A stretch of DNA of 6,162 nucleotides, taken from positions 1-6,162 of the forward strand of contig JAQVLH010000072.1 of assembly GCA_028704265.1 (NCBI GenBank), written 5' to 3'. This document shows positions 1-5,959 of the stretch, in pieces. Source of the DNA: Candidatus Nanoarchaeia archaeon (GTDB lineage Archaea > Nanobdellota > Nanobdellia > Tiddalikarchaeales > Tiddalikarchaeaceae). A model generated the notes under the pieces. It had not been told where the DNA came from, made no database searches, and saw only the letters and a list, made by a program, of their open reading frames with translations. A program made the position numbers and the translations under genes. Position 1 is the first letter of the stretch, and each line of letters begins with the position of its first letter.

Positions 1-885
1 TTCAAGAGAATCATTTACAAAAAATGATAATGATTCAAGCAAATCATTCTTTGAAATATTTTGAGAGAGTGCTGATTCAAACTCATCAGATTTTATTTTA
101 TTTTTTACATTATACCAAATTTTTTTAAAAGTGCCTTCATTTATAAAAATTTTATTAACATTATTGCTTTCTGAAAAACTTAAAAAATTATATTTTGATT
201 CAATTAAACTCATTACTTCTTTAGGCATATAATTTCTTTCAGAATTGCATATAACTGCGGTAATTATATCTTCAATAACTTTTGTTTTATTTCCATGAAA
301 ATAAACTTTTTCAAAAGAAGCTTTATCTAAAATTAATGAATCAATAAATTTTGCAGGACTTTCTATTTTTTCAAAATATTTTGAAATATTTTTATTTCTT
401 AAATCTTCTTGAACTAAAAATTTCATGTAATGTTCCCTATTTTCTTCAGTTATCGAAGTTTCTAATGAACTCCACATTTCTTTATTAGGTTTATCTGATT
501 TCAAATAATCAAGAGTGTCAATTAATCTAATATACATTCCCTTTAAAACATTCAATTCATTCATAATATCTTTAGAGGCATTTACAGAATTAATGTATTC
601 AATTTTTTCTAAATAATTTTTATTTTTTAAATTATTATAATATTCTTTAAAATCTAAACCTTTTTTGCTTAATTTTTCATAAGAAAAATCTAATTTTGAA
701 ACTTTTCTTATTAAATTCCCTTCATAAATATGAGAAGAGTCATAAGTATCAATTGTAAGCTGATTCATATATTTTTGATATTCTTTAGTGTTAAGCAAAG
801 AATATTTTAATCCAAAATCAATTCTTTTTGATAATTCTTCATTTCTTTCATTATACACTTTTAAAATTTCTGAATCAAGACTCAT
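1..885 (-). CDS. Unrecognised helical protein, C-terminus cut by window edge
   Basis: The minus-strand frame is open from an ATG at 885 to the window edge, giving 295 codons with no stop, so the C-terminus is missing. The start is supported by a well-spaced GGGAGTG ribosome binding site and by the N-terminus MSLDSEILKVYNERNEEL. The protein is rich in Lys, Glu, Asn, Ile and Leu, with alternating charged and hydrophobic residues typical of a soluble, mostly alpha-helical protein. No signal peptide, membrane segment, Cys/His metal cluster or nucleotide-binding motif is visible. I do not recognise a family and cannot assign a function. The gene is divergent from alaS across 153 bp, so the two need not be related. 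The long open frame in AT-rich DNA, with codon use like that of neighbouring genes, makes a real gene very likely. Confidence 0.8.
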   Translation of the reverse strand, partial: MSLDSEILKVYNERNEELSKRIDFGLKYSLLNTKEYQKYMNQLTIDTYDSSHIYEGNLIRKVSKLDFSYEKLSKKGLDFKEYYNNLKNKNYLEKIEYINSVNASKDIMNELNVLKGMYIRLIDTLDYLKSDKPNKEMWSSLETSITEENREHYMKFLVQEDLRNKNISKYFEKIESPAKFIDSLILDKASFEKVYFHGNKTKVIEDIITAVICNSERNYMPKEVMSLIESKYNFLSFSESNNVNKIFINEGTFKKIWYNVKNKIKSDEFESALSQNISKNDLLESLSFFVNDSLE

Positions 886-889
886 TCTT

Positions 890-896
890 CACTCCC
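890..896 (-). promoter_or_regulatory. Shine-Dalgarno of the 1-885 gene
   Basis: On the minus strand GGGAGTG ends 4 bases before the ATG at 885, with the GGAG core 6 bases from the start. It matches the 3' end of 16S rRNA and fixes the start codon. It implies a leadered mRNA, unlike the neighbouring alaS. Confidence 0.65.
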
Positions 897-898
897 TT

Positions 899-917
899 TA
901 AGTTTATTATAAACTTA
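899..917. promoter_or_regulatory. Perfect 19-bp palindrome, operator candidate
   Basis: Two perfect 9-bp arms (899-907 TAAGTTTAT and 909-917 ATAAACTTA) flank one base. On the minus strand the centre contains TTTATAAT, a plausible archaeal TATA box 21-28 bases before the ATG at 885. The same gene has a Shine-Dalgarno in that interval, so the true TATA may instead lie further upstream, around 918-933, which is also AT-rich. A dimeric regulator binding here would block either arrangement. The palindrome is seen directly; the operator role is inference. Confidence 0.4.
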
Positions 918-1007
918 TTTAATATTAAAATATTCCTATACTGGATTTTATTTTAAAAAGAAACTTTTTTTTGTTAAAGATATTAAAATAATTCTTGTTT
1001 GATAAAG

Positions 1008-1015
1008 TTTTTAAT
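1008..1015 (+). promoter_or_regulatory. Possible TATA box of alaS
   Basis: TTTTTAAT lies 24-31 bases before the alaS ATG, the spacing expected of an archaeal box A when transcription starts at the start codon. No Shine-Dalgarno is visible between it and the ATG at 1039, consistent with a leaderless transcript. The match is modest in such AT-rich DNA. Confidence 0.35.
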
Positions 1016-1038
1016 TCTTCTTATTTTCAAATACTGAT

Positions 1039-2784
1039 ATGAATAGAAAAGAGTTAATAAAAGCGTACTTGGATTTTTTTAAAAGCAAAGGCCATGCAGT
1101 TATAAAATCAGCTTCTCTTATTCCTGAAAATGACCCAACTGTTTTATTTAATACTGCAGGAATGCAGCCAATAGTGCCTTATTTGTTAGGCCAAAAGCAT
1201 TCAATGGGCAATAGATTAACAGATGTTCAAAAATGCGTAAGAACTAATGATATTGAAGATGTTGGAGATCAAAGGCATTTAACATTTTTTGAAATGTTAG
1301 GAAATTGGAGTTTAGGAGATTATTTTAAAAAAGAATCAATATCTTATAGCTATGAATTTTTAACTAAAATATTAAAAATTGATTTTAAAAAAATTCATGT
1401 GACTGTTTTTGAAGGCGAAGTTGGGATCCCAAGAGATGAAGAGTCAGCGCAGATATGGAATAATTTAGGTATATCAAAAACTAATATTCATTACTTGCCA
1501 AGAGAAGATAATTGGTGGGGGCCAGCAGGAGAATCCGGGCCCTGCGGACCCGATACTGAAATATTTATTGATACAGGTATAATTTCATGCGGACCAAAAT
1601 GCTGTCCTGGTTGTAAATGCAAAAAATATTTGGAAATATGGAATAATGTATTCATGGAATACAACAAAACAAAAGAAGGAAAATATGAAAAGTTAAAGCA
1701 AAAAAATGTTGATACTGGAATGGGTGTTGAAAGAGCTTTAACAATCTTAAATGGAAAAGATAATGTTTATGAAACTAGCTTATTTTTGCCGGTAATAAAA
1801 ATTGTAGAAGAAATAACTGGAAAAAAATATGATGCTTACGAAAAAAGTTTCAGGATAATAATGGATCATATTCGTGCAGCAACTTTAATTCTTGGAGAAA
1901 AAATTGCTCCATCAAATAAGGATCAAGGCTATATATTAAGAAGATTAATTAGAAGGTCAGTAAGGCATGCAAGATTATTAGGATACAAAAAAGAATTACT
2001 TAATAATTTAGCAAATTATTATATTGCAGAATTTGGAAGCGATTATTCTGAGATTTATACTAATAAAGAATTCATTATTGATGAGTTAAAAAAAGAGGAA
2101 GAAAAATTCTTGGCAACTATTGAAAAAGGAATGCTTGAATTTAATAAAATATCAACTAAGGATATTTCAGCAAAAGATGCTTTTTTATTATTTCAATCTT
2201 TTGGTTTTCCTATTGAAATAACTCAAGAATTAGCTGAAGAAAAAAAAATAAAAGTTGATATAAAAGGTTTTAATGAAGAATACCTTAAGCATCAAATACT
2301 TTCAAAGCAGGGGGCTGAACAGAAATTCAAAGGAGGGCTAGCAGACAATAGCGAAACAACAACTAAATTGCATACTGCAACGCATATGCTAAATGCTGCT
2401 TTGACAAAAGTCTTGGGTAAGGAGACTCATCAGAAAGGCTCAAATATCACACCCGAAAGGCTAAGGTTTGATTTTACATTTGAAAGGAAACTAACAGATG
2501 ATGAGCTTAAGAGAACTGAAGAATTAGTTAACGCAAAAATAAACGAATCATTACCAGTAATAATGCAAGAACTTTCAATAGCTGAAGCCAAGGCTAAAGG
2601 AGCAAAAGGGGAGTTTGAAAACAAGTACGGAGAAAAAGTAAAAGTTTATTTCATTGGTGATTTCAGCAAAGAGATGTGCGGAGGCCCGCATGTTAAAAAC
2701 ACTAAAGAATTAGGTCATTTTAAAATAATTAAAGAAGAAGCTGTCAGTGCAGGAGTCAGAAGGATTAAAGCTGTGCTTGAATAA
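1039..2784 (+). CDS. alaS: Alanyl-tRNA synthetase, compact CPR/bacterial-type
   Basis: This cytoplasmic class II synthetase charges tRNA-Ala with alanine and hydrolyses mischarged Ser/Gly-tRNA-Ala. The catalytic domain (about 1-245) shows the N-terminal SKGH, motif 1 with FNTAGMQP (37-44), motif 2 with QKCVRTNDIEDVG and FFEMLGNWSLGDYF (64-96), and motif 3 with DTGMGVERA (225-233). A helical tRNA-recognition domain follows to about residue 400. The editing domain has all four zinc ligands: HTATH (H445, H449) and CGGPH (C547, H551). At 581 residues it is far shorter than the usual roughly 850-900. About 35 residues link the recognition domain to HTATH, so the usual beta-barrel part is absent, and the protein stops at AGVRRIKAVLE with no C-Ala oligomerisation domain. 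A cysteine cluster (184, 188, 189, 192, 194) follows the GPCGPDTEIF segment. This architecture, including FKGGLADNSE and CGGPHV, is the one I know from CPR bacteria. The start is well supported by family alignment. Confidence 0.97.
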   Translation: MNRKELIKAYLDFFKSKGHAVIKSASLIPENDPTVLFNTAGMQPIVPYLLGQKHSMGNRLTDVQKCVRTNDIEDVGDQRHLTFFEMLGNWSLGDYFKKESISYSYEFLTKILKIDFKKIHVTVFEGEVGIPRDEESAQIWNNLGISKTNIHYLPREDNWWGPAGESGPCGPDTEIFIDTGIISCGPKCCPGCKCKKYLEIWNNVFMEYNKTKEGKYEKLKQKNVDTGMGVERALTILNGKDNVYETSLFLPVIKIVEEITGKKYDAYEKSFRIIMDHIRAATLILGEKIAPSNKDQGYILRRLIRRSVRHARLLGYKKELLNNLANYYIAEFGSDYSEIYTNKEFIIDELKKEEEKFLATIEKGMLEFNKISTKDISAKDAFLLFQSFGFPIEITQELAEEKKIKVDIKGFNEEYLKHQILSKQGAEQKFKGGLADNSETTTKLHTATHMLNAALTKVLGKETHQKGSNITPERLRFDFTFERKLTDDELKRTEELVNAKINESLPVIMQELSIAEAKAKGAKGEFENKYGEKVKVYFIGDFSKEMCGGPHVKNTKELGHFKIIKEEAVSAGVRRIKAVLE

Positions 2785-3220
2785 CATCATCAAGATTAAA
2801 TTTAGATTGTTTAAAATTAGGTCTAATTATTGAATTAAAATCATAATCTATTTCTTCATAAGGATTATTAAGCACTAAATAATAAGTTCTAACATTCATA
2901 TTCATATCAATACATGCTAATCTGTTTTCTTCAGAATTTTTAAGCAAAACATTTGTAATGCCTTCAGGTTTTATATTAGAATATTTAATTATTTTAAGTC
3001 TAAATTTATTGCTATAAGTTTGAAAATTTGTTATTTGCGTTTTTGAAACATTATCAACAATTATTACTGGAAATTCATATTTTACTATTTTATTATCACT
3101 AACATTATATATAACATTATCCCTTAAAAACATGTAATCTTTAATTTTATTATTTTCCATAACCTTTTTTATAGAATCATTAATGTTTATAAATGTTAAC
3201 TTTAATTTAATAATTTTCAA
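2765..3220 (-). CDS. Unrecognised 151-residue protein, partner of the nuclease-fold gene
   Basis: I do not recognise this protein. It is soluble-looking, with alternating beta-like stretches (KIIKLKLTF, FPVIIVDNV, RTYYLVLN) and a polar C-terminus ending NLDDVIQAQL. No catalytic motif, signal peptide or membrane segment is visible. The longest form begins at a TTG at 3220, 14 bases inside the upstream nuclease-fold gene, with no clear Shine-Dalgarno. The first ATG, at 3160, would give a 131-residue protein and remove the first predicted strand. I favour TTG because the N-terminus reads like folded protein, but this is not certain. The close overlap implies co-transcription with the upstream gene. 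The 3' end runs 20 bases into the end of convergent alaS. The long open frame and protein-like composition make it probably real. Confidence 0.6.
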   Translation of the reverse strand: MKIIKLKLTFININDSIKKVMENNKIKDYMFLRDNVIYNVSDNKIVKYEFPVIIVDNVSKTQITNFQTYSNKFRLKIIKYSNIKPEGITNVLLKNSEENRLACIDMNMNVRTYYLVLNNPYEEIDYDFNSIIRPNFKQSKFNLDDVIQAQL

Positions 3221-3575
3221 GCAAATAATTGTTCAATTTATTCAAAGGTACTATATTAATACCTTCAAAATTTCCGCATAAATCCTCCTTATTCGTGACA
3301 ATAATTGGAATAATATTCACTCCAAATAATCCTTCAACCAATAAGCACCTGTCTTTTTGCTTTATTGCACTTTTAATAAGTCCTGATTTCTTAGTTTTTT
3401 TATTATCCCAAAATTTACAGTCAATTCCAATTAAAGTATTGTTTTTTTTGGCAATTACATCAAACTGCCTTCTAATCCCTGCAATTGTTAAATTAACATT
3501 CCAAAAAGAGTCAAAATGATGTAATTCTAAGATTTCTTTAATAAATTTTTCAAAATCAACCCAATCCATAATCAC
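3207..3575 (-). CDS. Mrr-like PD-(D/E)XK nuclease-fold protein
   Basis: This is a small stand-alone domain of the restriction-endonuclease-like fold. An N-terminal helix holds the pattern DWVDFEKFIKEIL, with E14 as the likely first acidic residue. It is followed by RRQFDVIA with D39 and then LIGIDCKFW, giving D52-x-K54 of the PD-(D/E)XK site. K72-Q73 in the next helix and the strand NIIPIIVTN resemble Mrr and Holliday-junction-resolvase-like members. All expected metal-site residues are present, so it is probably an active DNA nuclease, but the substrate cannot be read from the sequence. The start may be GTG at 3575 or ATG at 3569, six bases inside. No methyltransferase or specificity subunit lies nearby, so a classical restriction system is not supported here. 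It overlaps the next gene by 14 bp. A housekeeping DNA-repair role is equally possible. Confidence 0.8.
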   Translation of the reverse strand: MIMDWVDFEKFIKEILELHHFDSFWNVNLTIAGIRRQFDVIAKKNNTLIGIDCKFWDNKKTKKSGLIKSAIKQKDRCLLVEGLFGVNIIPIIVTNKEDLCGNFEGINIVPLNKLNNYLLENY

Positions 3576-3581
3576 TAAAAA

Positions 3582-3614
3582 AAGCTTTATTAAATAAGAT
3601 TTTAGATAAAGCTT
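3582..3614. repeat. 9-bp inverted repeat in divergent promoter region
   Basis: AAGCTTTAT (3582-3590) and its exact complement ATAAAGCTT (3606-3614) flank 15 bases. The left part includes, on the minus strand, TTTAATAA (3594-3587), a possible TATA box 18-25 bases before the ATG at 3569. The element lies just upstream of the nuclease-fold gene and could be an operator for it, for the divergent gene at 3669, or for both. A short hairpin is also possible. The function is inference. Confidence 0.4.
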
Positions 3615-3640
3615 CCCTAAATTTATTAAAAAGTTAGTTT

Positions 3641-3665
3641 TTTAAACATAAATATTTAAATATTT
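3641..3665 (+). promoter_or_regulatory. TATA-like box and tandem AT repeat before 3669 gene
   Basis: TTTAAACA (3641-3648) sits 21-28 bases before the ATG at 3669, suitable for a leaderless archaeal transcript, and no Shine-Dalgarno is present. It is followed by two head-to-tail copies of AAATATTT (3650-3657 and 3658-3665), which together form a perfect 16-bp palindrome. The AT repeat could itself help promoter opening or bind a regulator. Confidence 0.4.
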
Positions 3666-3668
3666 AAT

Positions 3669-4631
3669 ATGATAAAATCAACTTTTGATTTAACATTTAT
3701 TTCATCTAATCATGGAAGTTCAGTCATACCTGATATTTCTTTATTTCCTGAATGTGAAATGTATTGTCCTGAGCTTCCAAATACAGAAAAAATATCATCT
3801 TCAGTATTTAATTTATTAAATGATAGATCAAGTGATTATTTTAAAACTGAAAATTTATTTATAAATTATTGCAATAAATTTTTTAAAGAAAATACAGGAA
3901 AGCCTGTGTATGAGCATATACTATCCCATATTTATAATATGGTTTCTAAATGCAATTATATTCAGGCAATAGGCTGTTTAAATATTCAAAGTCATAAAAG
4001 CCCTCTTATTAAAGATTATGAATCATCTTTTGAAACTGAATCAAAAATGCTGAGGTTTAGCAGAAGTGTAAATATAACTAATAATATTTTATATGAACTT
4101 GATAGCTATTCAAAAATAGTTAATTTTAGAAGATCTGAAGTTGAAAAAAAATGGAAAGATCTTAAATCTAAATCTGCTTTTGAAAATGAACTAAAAAACA
4201 GCACTAAACTTAATTTTTTTACAAACAGAATACTTGAAATTCTTGATTATTCAGGATTGCCAGAATATAATATGAAGCCTAAAATTATAAATAATATTTT
4301 TTCTCAGCTATTTCCAGTATCATTATCATATGTGCCAGATAATTCTTTATGTTATATTAACCCTCATACATTGAAACATGCGTTTGAAATGGCTAAACAT
4401 AATTTTTATGACAGAAGAATAGATAGTGTAGTTATTGAAATAGGCGATACTCATGAACTATTTGTAAAATATTTTGTTTCACAAAAATACCCTATTAAAA
4501 ATGAAATTAATTTTTCAAATAATAAATCAAATCTTTGCAAAGTAAGGGATTTAGAAGAGGAAATAATGTTTGCAGAGAAAAACAATCTTATAAAATTTGA
4601 TTATGGTATAAATTCTTATAAAAATAAATAA
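3669..4631 (+). CDS. Unrecognised 320-residue protein
   Basis: I cannot place this protein in a family with confidence. Near the N-terminus, after a beta-like stretch DLTFISSNHG, come H15-G16 and an acidic/Cys segment ECEMYCPELP (28-37). The middle is helical and polar, with FRRSEVEKKW. Near the C-terminus a strand IDSVVIEIGDTHELFVKYF places G259-D-T-H262-E263 at its end. A His after the first strand, acidic residues after the second and a G-x-x-H after a late strand faintly recall TraB/Tiki and erythromycin-esterase-like proteins. The usual GxxH spacing and Arg motif are not clearly met, so I treat this only as a lead. There is no signal peptide or membrane segment. The ATG at 3669 has a TATA-like box at leaderless distance. 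The gene is divergent from the nuclease-fold gene and convergent with 4652-5530. Confidence 0.8.
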   Translation: MIKSTFDLTFISSNHGSSVIPDISLFPECEMYCPELPNTEKISSSVFNLLNDRSSDYFKTENLFINYCNKFFKENTGKPVYEHILSHIYNMVSKCNYIQAIGCLNIQSHKSPLIKDYESSFETESKMLRFSRSVNITNNILYELDSYSKIVNFRRSEVEKKWKDLKSKSAFENELKNSTKLNFFTNRILEILDYSGLPEYNMKPKIINNIFSQLFPVSLSYVPDNSLCYINPHTLKHAFEMAKHNFYDRRIDSVVIEIGDTHELFVKYFVSQKYPIKNEINFSNNKSNLCKVRDLEEEIMFAEKNNLIKFDYGINSYKNK

Positions 4632-4635
4632 AATA

Positions 4636-4643
4636 TTTTTTTT
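4636..4643 (+). terminator. T-run between convergent genes
   Basis: Eight T residues follow the stop codon at 4629-4631 by four bases and are flanked by AATATT-like sequence on both sides. Archaeal RNA polymerase terminates at such T-runs without needing a stable hairpin. On the opposite strand, transcripts from 4652-5530 first meet T-rich sequence inside the end of the plus-strand gene. Confidence 0.45.
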
Positions 4644-4651
4644 AATATTAA

Positions 4652-5530
4652 TTAAATTATAATTGCGTCTCCGCTTGTAATATAATCATCTTCAAGAGGT
4701 TGAACTGTACCAACAGCACCTGTTTTTTCCAAAGATTTGTAGTTTAACCAACCTAAAGGGGTTTGATTAGAGTTGTTTAATTCGTTAATTTTTATTAAAT
4801 TCACTGGCCAATAGTCTCTTATTTTGCATTTATCTAAATTATCAATTGTTCCAATAAAATATTTTTCTCCATTTTTTATTATAATATTAAATGAGCCTTC
4901 AATATTAGAATTATTCAATTCTTTTTTAATAAGTTTTCTTCCTTTTGCACCATTTAATACAGTTTCAAGAGGCATCGAATTTATTAAATTGGTCATATCT
5001 ATAATTGCTTCATAAGGCATTATATCTGCATTTCTTCTTTTTCCAATAGAAAAATAATAATTTGATTTTTTAAGATATTTTATATCCATAAGAGATATTG
5101 GATTTCCTTGAATAATATTATTTTTTAATTTAGGAATTTTTTCTTTAGGGTCCACTAACAATTCTTCTAATTCATTTAAATAATTCATTCCATTTGATAC
5201 TTTAACATTTTCAAGTAATATTTTTATATCCTCATAATTCTTGGCCCTTTTTTGGTCCTCTTTTTTCTCTAAAAATATTCCCTGAATGTCGGCATAAATC
5301 TTCTTCCTAGTCCTCGCTTCTCCTGCAAGCCTTCTAAAAGTATTCTCATTATAGCTTTTATTATAATTATCCTTAATATATTTGCTTAATTCCTTATTTG
5401 AATAATTGTCAATATTTATTTTGCTGTCAACTGTTGTCAAGATATCGCTTAATTCCCTGCTTTTAGTTCCAATCTTATATCCAAATGCAATATCGCTTTC
5501 CAATTTTTTTTGATTACTATAGCTTGACAT
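4652..5530 (-). CDS. Unrecognised 292-residue protein, possible N-terminal helix-turn-helix
   Basis: I do not recognise a family. The N-terminal third is basic and helical. Residues 44-77 (NKELSKYIKDNY, then ENTFRRLAGEARTRKK) look like two helices with a basic second helix, as in a helix-turn-helix, but this is a visual impression only. A Lys/Glu-rich helical linker (about 85-135) follows. The C-terminal part is more beta-rich (SFNIIIKNGEKYFIGTI, about 215-230) and ends in SGDAIII. There is no signal peptide, membrane segment or Cys cluster. A TATA box at the right distance supports the ATG at 5530 and a leaderless mRNA, although read-through from the GTPase operon 48 bp upstream is possible. 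Codons for residues about 62-86 use AGG, AAG, GCG and GCC more than the rest of the window. Confidence 0.8.
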   Translation of the reverse strand: MSSYSNQKKLESDIAFGYKIGTKSRELSDILTTVDSKINIDNYSNKELSKYIKDNYNKSYNENTFRRLAGEARTRKKIYADIQGIFLEKKEDQKRAKNYEDIKILLENVKVSNGMNYLNELEELLVDPKEKIPKLKNNIIQGNPISLMDIKYLKKSNYYFSIGKRRNADIMPYEAIIDMTNLINSMPLETVLNGAKGRKLIKKELNNSNIEGSFNIIIKNGEKYFIGTIDNLDKCKIRDYWPVNLIKINELNNSNQTPLGWLNYKSLEKTGAVGTVQPLEDDYITSGDAIII

Positions 5531-5553
5531 AATAAAATATATGTATTATTCTC

Positions 5554-5561
5554 TTTATAAA
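5554..5561 (-). promoter_or_regulatory. TATA box of the 4652-5530 gene
   Basis: TTTATAAA, a near-ideal archaeal box A, lies 24-31 bases before the ATG at 5530. A purine-rich stretch sits just upstream on the minus strand, as expected for a BRE, and no Shine-Dalgarno follows, so the transcript is probably leaderless. It indicates a promoter separate from the upstream operon. Confidence 0.55.
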
Positions 5562-5578
5562 TCTTTTTTTTTAATAAA

Positions 5579-5959
5579 TTATTTCATTAAAATGCTAATA
5601 CTTTCAGGGTCCCGTTTAATTTGCTTAATAATTTTTGCAGGGCCAATAATGCTAGTTCCTCTCATTTTTCCAGTTAAAGTTCTGAAAATAAAGTTCTTAG
5701 TTTTATCTACCCAATTTTGAGTTTTATCCATATACAAAGAACATATTTCTATTCCTGAAAATTTTTTGTCAATGTGCTTCATTGTTTCACTAATAAGCTT
5801 AGCTTCTTCCTGAGGGGTTAATTGCGAGTCAAAGATTAAAATCTTATTATCTTTATTTTTTTTAATAATGAAACTAACTTGTTCTTCTAAACTCATTTTT
5901 CTTAATATTTCAAATGGAATAAATTCTAAATCAACTTTAGTATTATTTATCGTTGTCAT
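5579..5959 (-). CDS. DUF2073 family protein, archaeal GTPase partner
   Basis: This 126-residue protein matches the archaeal DUF2073 family, which has no known activity. Diagnostic features are VDLEFIPFE near the N-terminus, then SLEEQVSFI, a beta strand NKILIFDSQLTPQEEAKLI (about 38-56), the block KFSGIEICSLY (about 67-77), and the C-terminal TSIIGPAKIIKQIKRDPESISILMK. Its length is typical of the family and it appears complete. There are no membrane segments. The start at 5959 is fixed by an ATGA overlap with the GTPase stop codon and by the strong AAGGTGG Shine-Dalgarno. In archaea this family is found beside an Era-like GTPase, as here, so the protein probably works with or regulates that GTPase, perhaps in ribosome or RNA biology; that role is inference. 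Confidence 0.9.
   Translation of the reverse strand: MTTINNTKVDLEFIPFEILRKMSLEEQVSFIIKKNKDNKILIFDSQLTPQEEAKLISETMKHIDKKFSGIEICSLYMDKTQNWVDKTKNFIFRTLTGKMRGTSIIGPAKIIKQIKRDPESISILMK

Noticed and set aside
317..333. 17-base match to the intergenic sequence at 3599-3615 (opposite orientation)
   Set aside because: The copy at 317-333 is ordinary coding sequence, and a match of this length is not striking in such AT-rich DNA.
955..972. AAAAAG-AAA-CTTTTT hairpin followed by T residues, resembling a terminator
   Set aside because: No gene ends here: both flanking genes start from this divergent spacer. The stem is only A-T rich with one G-C pair.
2430..2624. Minus-strand 64-codon open frame within alaS
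   Set aside because: It lies entirely opposite conserved alaS editing-domain sequence and has a Ser-rich, shadow-like composition.
3229..3519. Plus-strand 96-codon open frame opposite the nuclease-fold gene
   Set aside because: It is antisense to a gene with recognisable active-site motifs, and its Phe/Leu/Ser/Ile richness is what antisense of Lys/Asn-rich coding DNA gives.
3207..3575. Restriction-modification system
   Set aside because: Only a nuclease-fold domain is present; no methyltransferase or specificity motif is visible in the window.
4824..5015. Plus-strand 63-codon open frame with a hydrophobic, membrane-like translation
   Set aside because: It is antisense within the 292-residue gene, and the hydrophobicity is an artefact of reading the AT-rich complement.
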